Source: an uncultured Allosphingosinicella sp. (lineage in GTDB: Bacteria; Pseudomonadota; Alphaproteobacteria; Sphingomonadales; Sphingomonadaceae). Taken from it: 64,000 nt of DNA. Every line of letters begins with the position of its first letter. Position 1 is the stretch's first letter. The notes beneath the pieces are model-generated. The model was not told the DNA's origin and did no database searches. It saw nothing but the letters and a program-made list of their open reading frames with translations. The stretch lies in the NCBI GenBank assembly GCA_934539295.1, contig CAKTCN010000017.1:1-64000 (forward strand). Reading direction: 5' to 3'. Below are positions 26,765 to 35,562 of the stretch, piece by piece. Position numbers and translations under genes: made by a program.

Positions 26765-29098
26765 TCACGCGGCGGCAAGGCCGCGGCGAGCGCCGAGAAG
26801 TGCGCGGGCGTCAGCCGCGGGCAGCGGATTAGAAATGAGAAACCCTTGCGCCAGGTCGCAACCGAGACCGCGGACGATCTTCAATTGCTCCTCGGTTTCC
26901 ACGCCCTCCGCCACGGTTCGCAATCCCAGGCTGTCGGCGAGCGCCACGACAGCGCGCACGATTGCCGTGCTTTCGGCATCGCTTTGCCGAACGTCGCGGA
27001 TGAAGCTCTGGTCGATCTTGAGCGTGTCGAAATCGCCCTCGCGAAGGTAGCCGAGCGAAGAATAGCCAGTGCCGAAATCGTCGAGCGACAGACCGACGCC
27101 GAGACCCCGTATCTGCTGTAACGCCTTCTGTGTCTGGCTGGTGAGATTGAGGAAGACGGTTTCGGTAATCTCCAGCTCGAGCCGGCGCGGGTCCAGGCCG
27201 GCATGCGACAGCGCAGACACCAGGGTCAGAAGAAAACCCGCATCCTGAAGCTGTCGCGGCGAGACGTTGACCGCGACCTTGACGTGTGAGGGCCATAACG
27301 CGGCTTCCGCGCAGGCGCGGCGAAGCACCCATTCACCGAGGCGGGCGAGAAAGCCGGTTTCCTCTGCGATCGGGATGAAGCGGGCGGGCTCGATCACGCC
27401 CAGCTCCTCATTCTGCCAACGGAGAAGTGCTTCCAGGGCCACAACGTCGCCCTTGGCGTCGATCACAGGCTGGTAGGCGAGGGCGAACTCTTCATTGTCA
27501 AGCGCACTGCGCATGACGAGTTCGATCAGGCGGCGCTCCTCTACTTGAGCGTGAAGGGACGGGTCGTAGAAGCAGACGCGGTTGCCGCCCTCGTTCTTGG
27601 CCTGGTAAAGCGCAAGATCGGCGTTTCGGATGAGGTCCTCCACGGAGGGACCATTGATGGGTCCGAAAGCGATGCCGATGCTGGCGCCCACGAACAGGTG
27701 CTGACCGTCGTAGACGAATGGCTGGTCCAGCGAATCGACAAGTTGAAGAGCCAATTGTTGCACTGCACCGCTGTCGCTGGCATCCGCCACGATCATGGCA
27801 AATTCGTCGCCGCCGAGGCGGCCGGCCGTCACTCCGCGACCGAGCAGGGGCGCGAAGCGGGCAGCGATCTGCCGGAGCAGATTGTCTCCTGCGACGTGCC
27901 CCAGCGAATCGTTCACCGTCTTGAACCGGTCGATGTCGATGAGCAGCATGGCACATGCGCGCCCCAGCCGCGTGGCACGTTCGAGGGCAGATGACAGATC
28001 CTCGGTGAGTTGGAGCCGGTTGGGAAGCCCGGTCAAGGCGTCGTGGCGCGCCATGTGCTCGATTCGCTCCGCCGTCCGCCGGGCCTCCGTGACGTCGGAG
28101 CCGACGCCGCGGTAGCCGAGGAAACGGCTACCGCTGCTATATCGGGGACGTGCGGAGAGCTCGATCCACTTGAGCCCATCGCTGCCGGCGACCGGCACGA
28201 CCATTTCGGCAAAGGGAGAGCGATGGTCGAGCGCGGCATGGACGAGCCCCAAGGTGCGTGCAGCGCTGGTGCCGAGATCTTCGGGCCGGGCCAAGAGGGA
28301 AAGTATCGACGCACCTTCGAGCGAGCCGACAGGCTGCCCCACGGCGCGCGCAAAACGGGCGGAGACCTGCTGGAAACAAAGCTGGCTGTTGGTCTGCCAT
28401 AGCCAGTCTGCATCGCTATTCTCATATTCGCGCAGCAACAGACTGACCGTATCGGTTCGCTCGGCAAGGGCAAGTTCCACGCACTTGCGTTCCATGAACA
28501 TCCGGCCGTTGTTCATGATGATAAGGAACAGCCCGCCGGTATAAGCGAAGCTGAGCATGTGCATAAGCGGGTTGCTGTCTGACGACAGCATGTTCGCCGT
28601 CGCGGAACCGAGCGAGACGATGTAGGCACCGGCAGCGCTCGGCACCGTCGCGAAGGTGAACGCCGCGCCCGCCATCATGCAGACCGTCACCACGCAGATC
28701 AGAAGCTGCTCGCTATGCCCGACCATGTCGAAGACATAGCTGGCCGGCCAAGCCCAGATGCAGCCGAACAGGGCTGCGTGGTAGGCGATGCGGTCGATCG
28801 CGCGGCGTGACACCGAGTGCAGTTCGCGGCCGCGCCACTGACGCCAAACGAGAAGGGTGACGAACGTGCAGCCAAGCACCACCGCAAGCCATCCGATCAG
28901 CTGCTCGCGAGGGACCTGCCCATCCAGAACCCAAGCCATGATGAGGGCGTTCAGCACCTGCCCCCACATGGCGAATTTCAACGACATGCCGATCGACTTG
29001 AGCTGAGCAGCCCGCACCCGCCCCCACGCGCGTCGAGGGGGCGTGGTACGGTTCAGGATCACGCGCCAGTCTAGTCGAGGAAGATCCGTCTCGCTCAT
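26765..29098 (-). CDS. Membrane GGDEF-EAL cyclic-di-GMP signalling protein with PAS domain
   Basis: 777 aa. Residues about 35-205 contain several membrane helices (MASE-like). A PAS domain covers about 220-345 (DWLWQTNSQLCFQQVSARFA). The GGDEF domain follows with intact RLGGDEFAMIV, and the C-terminal EAL domain has EALLRW, FIPIAEETGF, KVAVNVSPRQLQ and DDFGTGYSSL. Both the cyclase and the phosphodiesterase signatures are complete, so the protein could make or break c-di-GMP; such hybrids usually favour one activity under sensor control. It stands alone between tRNA-Trp and the acyl-AMP ligase. The signal is unknown. Confidence 0.93.
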   Translation of the reverse strand: MSETDLPRLDWRVILNRTTPPRRAWGRVRAAQLKSIGMSLKFAMWGQVLNALIMAWVLDGQVPREQLIGWLAVVLGCTFVTLLVWRQWRGRELHSVSRRAIDRIAYHAALFGCIWAWPASYVFDMVGHSEQLLICVVTVCMMAGAAFTFATVPSAAGAYIVSLGSATANMLSSDSNPLMHMLSFAYTGGLFLIIMNNGRMFMERKCVELALAERTDTVSLLLREYENSDADWLWQTNSQLCFQQVSARFARAVGQPVGSLEGASILSLLARPEDLGTSAARTLGLVHAALDHRSPFAEMVVPVAGSDGLKWIELSARPRYSSGSRFLGYRGVGSDVTEARRTAERIEHMARHDALTGLPNRLQLTEDLSSALERATRLGRACAMLLIDIDRFKTVNDSLGHVAGDNLLRQIAARFAPLLGRGVTAGRLGGDEFAMIVADASDSGAVQQLALQLVDSLDQPFVYDGQHLFVGASIGIAFGPINGPSVEDLIRNADLALYQAKNEGGNRVCFYDPSLHAQVEERRLIELVMRSALDNEEFALAYQPVIDAKGDVVALEALLRWQNEELGVIEPARFIPIAEETGFLARLGEWVLRRACAEAALWPSHVKVAVNVSPRQLQDAGFLLTLVSALSHAGLDPRRLELEITETVFLNLTSQTQKALQQIRGLGVGLSLDDFGTGYSSLGYLREGDFDTLKIDQSFIRDVRQSDAESTAIVRAVVALADSLGLRTVAEGVETEEQLKIVRGLGCDLAQGFLISNPLPAADARALLGARRGLAAA

Positions 29099-29148
29099 TC
29101 CAGGCTCACCTTAGCTTGGAAAGAGTTAGTGAACCGTTTACCGGTCGA

Positions 29149-30894
29149 TCAAGCGGCGATGTCGTAGGGCTGAATTTCGCCCGAAAGGTAAAGATTGCGG
29201 GCCTTGGCACGGCTGAGCTTGCCAGAGCTGGTCTTCGGCAAGGTACGCGGCGGGACCAGTTCCACTACGCAGTTCGTTCCCGTGATGGCCCGTACACGCT
29301 CACGGATCTGTTCACGAAGGCGTCCGCGCTCTTCCGTATCGGATGCGCGGCACTGGACGAGCACGGCTGGCGTCTCCTCACCACCCGGCGTGGTAATCGC
29401 GAAGGCGGCGATGTCGCCGGCCTTGAACCCTGGAAGCTGCTCCACCGCCCATTCGATATCCTGCGGCCAGTGGTTGCGGCCGTTGATGATGATCATGTCC
29501 TTGGCGCGGCCAACGATGTAGATGTAGCCATCGGCCAGATAGCCCATGTCGCCCGTGTCCAGCCACCCGTCGACAAGGCAGGCATCGGTTGCCTCCGGAT
29601 CGCGGAAGTAGGAGTGCATGACGCTCGGGCCACGACACCAGACCTTGCCGATCGCACGGTCGGGCAGCGTGCTGCCGTCCTCGTCGCGCACCGCGATTTC
29701 CATGTCGCGCACCGCCTTGCCGCAATTCACAATGGCGCGGAAACGCTGGGGCCGGCCCGTTTCTCCCGCGTCCTGACCCGAAAGGAGTCGCTCCTCCACG
29801 AGTTCCACCCTGATGCCTTCGCCCGGGGGCATGATGGAAACGGCCAGAGTCGCTTCGGCGAGGCCGTAGCTCGGCAGGAAGCTGTGCGGGTCGAACCCCG
29901 CTTCGGCGAAAGCGTCGACGAACGACTGCATGACGTCGGGACGGATCATGTCGGCGCCGTTCCCGGCAACGCGCCAGCGAGATAGATCGAAGCGTTCGCC
30001 CACATGCGTCTGGCTCGACACTCGACGTGCGCAGATGTCGTAGCCGAATGTCGGCGAATAGCTGAGCGTGGTACCTTCGTTGCGGCTGATCAGGTCCAGC
30101 CAGGCGAGCGGGCGGCGGGCGAAATCCTCCGTTTTCAGATAGTCGGTCGAGACCTGATTGGCCACCGGCGACAGGAAGCAGCCGACCAGGCCCATGTCAT
30201 GATACCAAGGGAGCCAGGACACGCAGCGATCCGTATCTGCCAGCTGCATCCCGTGCGAATGCGCAGCAAGATTGTTGAGGAGCGCACGGTGCGTAACGGC
30301 AACACCGTGAGGGAACCGGGTCGAGCCGCTCGAATATTGAAGGTAGCAGATGTCATCCGGCTGCGCGCCGGGCAGATCGGCCGCAGGAGCTGCGCCTTCG
30401 CCGAAACTTTCCCAGTCGCTGCCCGCACAGCCTGCAGCGGCAGCGGCTGCGCCCGCCATGACGGCAAGTTCGGCTGGGTAGAGGAGAAGGACAGGATCGG
30501 AACTGCGCAATTGGACGCTCAGCTGGTCGATATAGGATTCGCGCCCGCCAAAGGAGGTGGGCAGCGGCAGCGGCACTGGCCATGCGCCAGCATAGACCGT
30601 GCCGAAGAACAAGGCGGCGAATTCCGGCCCGGTTTCCGCGATCAGCGCCACGCGATCACCAGGCCGGATGCCATGAGCGACAAGTCGCCTTGCCGAGGAG
30701 AGAGCATCCGTGCGAAGTTCGGCAAAGCTGTAGGCCAGTTTCAGGGTGCCGCGCGGATCGTGGAAGTTCAGGCCGCGGCCACCCTCGGCAGCGTAATCCA
30801 GCGCCTCGCCCAGCGTCTCGAAATCGGAGAAGCGGCGCGGCAGGGTGTCGCGGGTCGGTGTCGGCACGACGGTCGCAACGTCAACGTTCGTCAA
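29149..30894 (-). CDS. Fatty acyl-AMP ligase (FAAL), stand-alone
   Basis: 581 aa from a TTG start at 30894, chosen because AAGGA lies 8 bases upstream; a GTG at 30867 is the alternative. The adenylation fold shows the ATP-binding motif CYLQYSSGSTRFPHGV, the conserved WLPWYHDMGLVG, YGLAEATLAV, and LDTGDMGYLADG with GRAKDMIIINGRNHWPQDIE. The last motif and overall length are those of FAALs, which activate fatty acids as acyl-adenylates for transfer to a carrier protein rather than CoA. No polyketide synthase or acyl carrier gene is adjacent, so its partner must be elsewhere. It is divergent from recX. Confidence 0.9.
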   Translation of the reverse strand: MTNVDVATVVPTPTRDTLPRRFSDFETLGEALDYAAEGGRGLNFHDPRGTLKLAYSFAELRTDALSSARRLVAHGIRPGDRVALIAETGPEFAALFFGTVYAGAWPVPLPLPTSFGGRESYIDQLSVQLRSSDPVLLLYPAELAVMAGAAAAAAGCAGSDWESFGEGAAPAADLPGAQPDDICYLQYSSGSTRFPHGVAVTHRALLNNLAAHSHGMQLADTDRCVSWLPWYHDMGLVGCFLSPVANQVSTDYLKTEDFARRPLAWLDLISRNEGTTLSYSPTFGYDICARRVSSQTHVGERFDLSRWRVAGNGADMIRPDVMQSFVDAFAEAGFDPHSFLPSYGLAEATLAVSIMPPGEGIRVELVEERLLSGQDAGETGRPQRFRAIVNCGKAVRDMEIAVRDEDGSTLPDRAIGKVWCRGPSVMHSYFRDPEATDACLVDGWLDTGDMGYLADGYIYIVGRAKDMIIINGRNHWPQDIEWAVEQLPGFKAGDIAAFAITTPGGEETPAVLVQCRASDTEERGRLREQIRERVRAITGTNCVVELVPPRTLPKTSSGKLSRAKARNLYLSGEIQPYDIAA

Positions 30895-31006
30895 TGAATA
30901 AGTCCTTGTACTTACACGGCGGCGGCAAGCGCGCGTCCAGCATAGAGCGACCGTAGCCGCAACCATTCTTTCATATTCGGTGCCGACTGTGGCACAATGA
31001 TGGCGC

Positions 31007-31558
31007 ATGAGACACGGGTCTGAAAGGAAGGCGCGTCCGCCGCTCGATGATGAGGCGCTTCAAAGGCTCGCGCTTCATTATGCGGGCCGTTACGCCACCA
31101 CGCGGGCCAAGCTTGGCGCCTATCTTTCCCGCAAGCTGCGCGAGCGAGGCTGGGCGGGAGAGGGCGGAGTCGAGGGGGTCGTGACGCGCCTGGTCTCCCG
31201 CTTCCAGGAACTTGGCTACGTTGATGACGAGGCGTTTGCCGATGCGCGTGCAGCCTCGCTCGGCCGCCGCGGTTATGGCGAGCGGCGCGTCGCGCAGGCG
31301 CTAAAGGCAGCCGGGATCGACGAAGCCGATGCCGATGGAGCCCGGACGATCGCGAGGGAAAGCGCCTGGGCATCGGCCCTTCGCTTCGCCGCGCGAAAGC
31401 GGGTAGGGCCATTCGCCGCGCACGAGCTTGATCGCGAAACCCGGCAGAAAGCGTTCGCCGCCATGATGCGCGCCGGCCACCCACCTGAAATCGCTGGAAA
31501 ACTGCTTGCAATGTCGCCCGGAACGCCCGTTGATCCCGACGAGCCGTTTTTTACTTAA
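31007..31558 (+). CDS. recX: Regulatory protein RecX
   Basis: 183 aa. Three-helix repeats typical of RecX: ALHYAGRYATTRAKLGAYLS, RKLRERGW, LVSRFQELGYVDDEAFADAR and ASLGRRGYGERRVAQALKAAGI. RecX binds within the RecA filament groove and limits RecA activity. It is not beside recA here, which is common in alphaproteobacteria. The ATG at 31007 lies just outside the divergent acyl-AMP ligase gene. Confidence 0.85.
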   Translation: MRHGSERKARPPLDDEALQRLALHYAGRYATTRAKLGAYLSRKLRERGWAGEGGVEGVVTRLVSRFQELGYVDDEAFADARAASLGRRGYGERRVAQALKAAGIDEADADGARTIARESAWASALRFAARKRVGPFAAHELDRETRQKAFAAMMRAGHPPEIAGKLLAMSPGTPVDPDEPFFT

Positions 31559-31624
31559 GGCAAGGTTCACAATGGCGACAAAGCATTGCATAGTCACCGC
31601 TGCGCTTGGCTATGGGTGGCTTTA

Positions 31625-32218
31625 ATGGACAGGCGAGGGGAAGTGCTGGCGGAGGACCATTCCCATCGCGAAGGCGATGCGGACATCGAGGACCTGTCCG
31701 CGGAAGAATTGTTCGAAGTGCGCGGACGGATGAAATGGTTCGATGCCACGCGCGGCTTCGGTTTCCTGGTCAGCGACGATGTCGAGGGCGACGTCCTCGT
31801 GCATTTCAGCACGTTGCGCGAACATGATCGCCGGAGCCTTCCTGAGGGAGCGATCGTTGACTGCCTGGTTTCCGAGCAGAAGCGCGGTTTCCAGGCGCGC
31901 CGCGTGTTGGCAATCGATCTCAGCGAGGCCGTGCTGCCGCCGGAACGTGCGCTGCCTGGCAGGAACGGCAGCAGGGTCGATCCGATCGACCTGATCGACG
32001 AGGCGGGCGATTTCGAGCCGGTGACCGTGAAATGGTTCAACCGCCTGAAGGGCTATGGCTTCGTAGTGCGAGACGAGGACGAGGCCGAGGATATCTTCAT
32101 CCATATGGAGACGATCCGGCGCGGCGGTCTTGCCGACCTCCTGCCCGAGCAGGAGCTTGTGGCACGCATTGCAAAAGGTCCAAAGGGGCCGCTGGCGGTG
32201 CAGGTCGAACCTAGATGA
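31625..32218 (+). CDS. Cold-shock protein with two CSD domains
   Basis: 197 aa. Two cold-shock domains lie in tandem: residues about 35-100 ([31 protein letters not shown]) and about 130-195 ([31 protein letters not shown]). Each has the RNP1-like (K/R)G(F/Y)GF and RNP2-like VHF/IHM motifs that bind single-stranded nucleic acid. Double-CSD proteins of this length are typical of alphaproteobacteria and act as RNA chaperones, often in stationary phase or cold. The first ATG fitting the family is used. It overlaps the DUF192 gene by 4 bases. Confidence 0.9.
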   Translation: MDRRGEVLAEDHSHREGDADIEDLSAEELFEVRGRMKWFDATRGFGFLVSDDVEGDVLVHFSTLREHDRRSLPEGAIVDCLVSEQKRGFQARRVLAIDLSEAVLPPERALPGRNGSRVDPIDLIDEAGDFEPVTVKWFNRLKGYGFVVRDEDEAEDIFIHMETIRRGGLADLLPEQELVARIAKGPKGPLAVQVEPR

Positions 32219-32697
32219 GGTTGGCAAATTGTGTCGCGGCGGCGCTGCTGGCGAGTGCGGTCTACGGCTGCAAAGCGGCCCCCGAACAGGCGAACGCAGT
32301 CAGCGAAGCACGGCTTCGGATCGTCAAGGTCGAAGTCGACGGCGGAGGCGAGGTTCGGCGCTTTGATGCCGAAGTGGCCGAAACCCCGGAGCAGCAGGCG
32401 CGTGGGTTGATGTTCCGCGAGAAGCTGGGACCCGATGCCGCGATGCTCTTCCCCTTTTCACCGACACGGCCAGCCAGCTTCTGGATGAAGGACACGCTGA
32501 TCCCGCTCGACATGATCTTCGTGCGACCGGATGGATCAATTGCCTACATCGCGGCCGAAACGCTGCCGCAGTCCGAGGCTCCCGTGGGCGTGGACGAGCC
32601 ACTGTCCGCCGTGCTGGAGATCGCTGGCGGGCGCGCGGCCCAACTCGGCATCGAAGAAGGACATCACGTGCGCTGGACGGGTGGTCCGCAGCCTTGA
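32215..32697 (+). CDS. DUF192 family exported protein
   Basis: 160 aa. The N-terminus [20 protein letters not shown] has a lipobox-like end (AVYGC), so it is probably a lipoprotein. The DUF192 domain is complete: [51 protein letters not shown] and the C-terminal [20 protein letters not shown]. The family is widespread and its function is unknown. It is translationally coupled to the double cold-shock gene. Confidence 0.88.
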   Translation: MRLANCVAAALLASAVYGCKAAPEQANAVSEARLRIVKVEVDGGGEVRRFDAEVAETPEQQARGLMFREKLGPDAAMLFPFSPTRPASFWMKDTLIPLDMIFVRPDGSIAYIAAETLPQSEAPVGVDEPLSAVLEIAGGRAAQLGIEEGHHVRWTGGPQP

Positions 32698-32740
32698 GCA
32701 GGCTTGCGCCTGCACCGGCATAAAGAGTAGGCGAGCGTTC

Positions 32741-33121
32741 ATGGGAATCCTGAAGCAGATCTTCACCTGGTGGGACGGCGCCACGATCGGCACGGCCTTG
32801 TTCAGCAAGCGCAATGGCCGCCAGGTCGGCAGCGATGCTGCAGGCAACACCTATTTCGAGGGCAAGAAGGACGGCCGCCGCTGGGTCATCTACAATGGCG
32901 CCAACGATGCCGGGCGGCTGCCGCCCGAATGGTATAGCTGGCTGCACCGGCAGATCGACGGGCATCCCGATGAGGCGCTGCCACCAGTGCCCAAGTTCCT
33001 GAAGGCGCCGACCGGCAATCGCACCGGTACGCCGGACGCATATCGGCCGACGGGCGCACTGGAAAAGGGCGGTCGCCGCCAGGCCGCCAGTGGTGACTAT
33101 GAGGCATGGACGCCGAATTGA
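32741..33121 (+). CDS. NDUFA12-type NADH:ubiquinone oxidoreductase accessory subunit
   Basis: 126 aa. MGILKQIFTWWDGATIGTAL, GRQVGSDAAGNTYFEGKKD, RRWVIYNGANDAGRLPPEWY and SWLHRQIDG are the conserved core of the B17.2/NDUFA12 family. In alphaproteobacteria and mitochondria this protein is a supernumerary subunit of respiratory complex I on its peripheral arm. The C-terminal 40 residues are proline-rich and variable. It sits 44 bases after DUF192 and 4 bases before the DUF2155 gene, a pairing repeatedly seen in this class. Confidence 0.93.
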   Translation: MGILKQIFTWWDGATIGTALFSKRNGRQVGSDAAGNTYFEGKKDGRRWVIYNGANDAGRLPPEWYSWLHRQIDGHPDEALPPVPKFLKAPTGNRTGTPDAYRPTGALEKGGRRQAASGDYEAWTPN

Positions 33122-33125
33122 TCCC

Positions 33126-33740
33126 ATGCGGCGCGCGCTCTTCCTGATCCCGACGGCGGTTGTGCTGCTCGCGGGCTGCGACCAGCGCCCGGCTGACGCA
33201 CCCAAGGCCAAGCAGCAGGCCGAGGCGGAGCCGGATACGGTCGACATCCCGCAGGTGCTGGAAAAGGACGCGCCTGGAACTACGCCCATGACGCAGCGCG
33301 TGGCGGTGCTCGGTTTTCTTAACAAGCGCAACGGCATCACGCAGGACCTTCGCCTTCGGCCCGGTCAGGCGGTACGCGTCGGCGACGTGATCGTGCGACT
33401 GCGCGCTTGCGAGACGACGGCCCCGTGGGAAGTCCAGCAGCTGACCGGCGCATTCGTCCAGCTCGACGTGCCGAATGCGCATGGCCAGTATAGCCGGGCC
33501 TTCTCGGGTTGGCTCTACAAGGAATCGCCTTCGCTCAACGTCATTGAGCACCCGGTCTACGACGTGTGGCCCAAGAGCTGCGCGATGACCCATCCCGGCG
33601 GCGTGCCTGCGGTTGCGCCGGCAGCCAGCAACCGGTCAAGCGCACCGAGATCGGGCGCGCCCAAAGCCGCACCTGACGAAGCGCCGCCGGCCGAGCCTGC
33701 GCCCGTCGAGGCAGTCGCCGAGTCCAACAGCACCAGGTAA
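33126..33740 (+). CDS. DUF2155 family lipoprotein
   Basis: 204 aa. The leader MRRALFLIPTAVVLLAGCDQ ends in a classical lipobox (LAGC). The DUF2155 domain follows: AVLGFLNKRNGITQDLRLRP, GDVIVRLRACETTAPWE, FSGWLYKESPSLNVIEHPVY and DVWPKSCAM. Family function is unknown; alphaproteobacterial members lie beside the NDUFA12 gene as here. The Pro/Ala-rich tail (from about residue 160) overlaps the 3' end of aat on the other strand by 184 bases. Confidence 0.85.
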   Translation: MRRALFLIPTAVVLLAGCDQRPADAPKAKQQAEAEPDTVDIPQVLEKDAPGTTPMTQRVAVLGFLNKRNGITQDLRLRPGQAVRVGDVIVRLRACETTAPWEVQQLTGAFVQLDVPNAHGQYSRAFSGWLYKESPSLNVIEHPVYDVWPKSCAMTHPGGVPAVAPAASNRSSAPRSGAPKAAPDEAPPAEPAPVEAVAESNSTR

Positions 33741-34270
33741 TCGCGCTGGCTGATCTCCACGGCGCCGAGGCTGCGCAGGTGGTCGGTCATGAACTGGCAG
33801 TCGAGCAGGCGGAACCCACCGACGACGAGCCGGGCCACGAGCCATGCGAGCGCGACCTTCGATGCATCGGTGCGGATGGAGAACATGCTCTCGCCGAAAA
33901 ACGCGCCGCCCAGGCGAACGCCGTAGAGACCGCCGACCAGTTCCTCATCTTGCCAGCATTCGATCGAATGCGCGCTACCGCGTACGTGCAGAACCGCGTA
34001 GCTTTGTTCAATCGCCGCATTGATCCACGTCTCCTCGCGGGCGGCGCAGGCGCGCACCACCTCCGCAAACGCCTGGTCGGCGGTGACTCGAAAGCGATTA
34101 GATCGCACGGTCTTGCGCAGCGAGCGCGAGAGGCGAAAATCGTGCAGCGGGAAGATGGCGCGTCGCCGCGGCTCGACCCAGAACACGTCCTCGGCTTCGC
34201 GGCTGTCGGCCATCGGGAAAACGCCGATCGAATAGGCACGCAGCAGCAGGTCTGGGTCGAGCGGGCTCAT
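33557..34270 (-). CDS. aat: Leucyl/phenylalanyl-tRNA--protein transferase
   Basis: 237 aa from the ATG at 34268-34270. Conserved blocks are LDPDLLLRAYSIGVFPMAD, FWVEPRRRAIFPLHDFRLSR, ETWINAAIEQSYAVLH, VRGSAHSIECWQDEELVGGL, YGVRLGGAFFGESMFS and LLDCQFMTDHL. The enzyme adds Leu or Phe to N-terminal Arg/Lys, marking proteins for ClpAP. The last 50 residues are Ala/Gly-rich and overlap the DUF2155 tail in antisense, beyond the family core. Confidence 0.95.
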   Translation of the reverse strand: MSPLDPDLLLRAYSIGVFPMADSREAEDVFWVEPRRRAIFPLHDFRLSRSLRKTVRSNRFRVTADQAFAEVVRACAAREETWINAAIEQSYAVLHVRGSAHSIECWQDEELVGGLYGVRLGGAFFGESMFSIRTDASKVALAWLVARLVVGGFRLLDCQFMTDHLRSLGAVEISQRDYLVLLDSATASTGAGSAGGASSGAALGAPDLGALDRLLAAGATAGTPPGWVIAQLLGHTS

Positions 34271-34280
34271 GGCGGGTAGG

Positions 34281-34613
34281 TTAGAGGATTTCGCGAAGCC
34301 TGTCCTGTGGGCGCGCAAGGACAACGCCTTTCTCGGTCTCAACAAGCGGGCGCTCGATCAGCCGCGGGTTGGCGACCATCGCATCGAGCACTGTATCGTC
34401 ATCCTCTCCGATGTCATCCGCGCCTTGTTCGCGCATGCGAAGGCCGTCGTAGGGGCGAATGCCCGCAGCATGATAGAGGCGAGCAAGCTCGTCTCGCGTG
34501 GGCGGAGTCTTGAGATACTCTACGATAGTCACGTCTGCACCCGCCTGGCGCAGCATGTCGAGCGTCTTGCGCGATGTGCTGCAATTAGGATTGTGCCAGA
34601 TGGTCGCCTTCAT
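34281..34613 (-). CDS. ArsC/Spx family glutaredoxin-dependent reductase-like protein
   Basis: 110 aa from the ATG at 34611-34613. The fold begins IWHNPNCSTSRKTLDMLRQA with the single Cys of the CxxS site, then VEYLKTPPTRDEL and ANPRLIERPLVETEKG, the conserved Arg-containing arsenate-reductase block. Members reduce arsenate via glutaredoxin, or are uncharacterised YffB-like relatives. No other ars gene is near, so resistance is not implied by context. It ends 10 bases before the aat start on the same strand. Confidence 0.85.
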   Translation of the reverse strand: MKATIWHNPNCSTSRKTLDMLRQAGADVTIVEYLKTPPTRDELARLYHAAGIRPYDGLRMREQGADDIGEDDDTVLDAMVANPRLIERPLVETEKGVVLARPQDRLREIL

Positions 34614-34630
34614 GCGCATCCTCATTGGTC

Positions 34631-35434
34631 ATGTGCTCAAGCTGCGCTACATCGGCGGGCGATCGCATCCTGTCCAGCCTCGAGGAACCCACGACCTTGC
34701 CGTTGCTTTCGCCCGCCGATCCAGCGCCATACCAGGTCCTGAACGAAGCTGGCCGTTCTCGCCTGGTGCTGGTGGGGGACCATGCGGGCAACGTCATCCC
34801 GTCTGCTCTTGGCGATCTCGGGATCAGCCGCGAGGATCAGCAGCGACATATCGCCTGGGATATCGGCATTGCCGGGCTGGGTGAGGGGCTTGCCGACCGG
34901 CTGGACGCGGTGTTCGTGCGACAGACCTTCTCGCGGCTGGTGATCGACTGCAACCGCGATCCCGCTTCGCCCATCGCCATGCCCGAGGTGAGCGATATGA
35001 CAATCGTGCCTGGCAATGCCGGCCTGGATGAAGAAGCGCGAGCGGCGCGGGCAAGCGAAATACATGCGCCCTATCACGATGCCATCGCCGCGCAGCTTGC
35101 CGCGCGCGAAGCACCGATCCTGATCGCGCTGCACAGTTTCACGCCGAACATGAACGGTTCCGACCGGCCCTGGCATGCGGGCATTCTCCATGCGGGGCAC
35201 GAGGACGCCTACTCGCTGCGCCTGCTCAAGATGCTTCAGGACGAGACTGGCCTCGTCGTCGGCGATAACGAACCGTACCGGCTTGATGCCAAGGACTATA
35301 CGGTGCCGCGCCACACCTTCGCGGCTGGTCTGCCTTATGCCGAGATCGAGATCAGGCAGGACCTGATTGCCGATGCCGAGGGCGTGGTGCGCTGGGCCGA
35401 ATTGCTCGGCAGGCTCCTCCCCGCCGCGATTTAG
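34631..35434 (+). CDS. N-formylglutamate amidohydrolase family protein
   Basis: 267 aa if the ATG at 34631 is used; TTG codons at 34625 and near 34694 are alternatives and the first 30 residues are not conserved. Family blocks are LVLVGDHAGNVIPSALGDLG, HIAWDIGIAGLGEGLADRL, QTFSRLVIDCNRDP, LIALHSFTPNMNGSDRPW and HAGILHAGHEDAYSLRLL. FGase-type hydrolases release formate from N-formylglutamate in histidine breakdown, but many relatives have unknown substrates and no hut genes are near. It diverges from the arsC-like gene with a short shared promoter zone. Confidence 0.85.
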   Translation: MCSSCATSAGDRILSSLEEPTTLPLLSPADPAPYQVLNEAGRSRLVLVGDHAGNVIPSALGDLGISREDQQRHIAWDIGIAGLGEGLADRLDAVFVRQTFSRLVIDCNRDPASPIAMPEVSDMTIVPGNAGLDEEARAARASEIHAPYHDAIAAQLAAREAPILIALHSFTPNMNGSDRPWHAGILHAGHEDAYSLRLLKMLQDETGLVVGDNEPYRLDAKDYTVPRHTFAAGLPYAEIEIRQDLIADAEGVVRWAELLGRLLPAAI

Positions 35435-35454
35435 CCTTCGAAGCAAAGACCTTG

Positions 35455-35538
35455 CGTCATTGCGACGCGCGTAGCGACGAAGCAATCCAATGGGGCTCAG
35501 GGTCAGTCCTGGATTGCTTCGCTACGCTCGCAATGACG
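35455..35538. repeat. Intergenic imperfect inverted repeat (REP-like)
   Basis: Left arm 35455-35489 starts CGTCATTGCGACGCGCGTAG and ends AAGCAATCCA; right arm 35510-35538 is TGGATTGCTTCGCTACGC then TCGCAATGACG. The arms pair along their length except for small extra bases in the left arm, giving a long hairpin between convergent genes. Sequences built on CGTCATTGCGAGCG...GAAGCAATCC are dispersed repeats in sphingomonad genomes (recognised from memory). Confidence 0.8.
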
Positions 35539-35562
35539 TGGCTTAAGCTGGATGATCCCGTT

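Noticed and set aside
34281..34613. Arsenic resistance operon
   Set aside because: Only an ArsC-like protein is present; no arsB/acr3 or arsR next to it.
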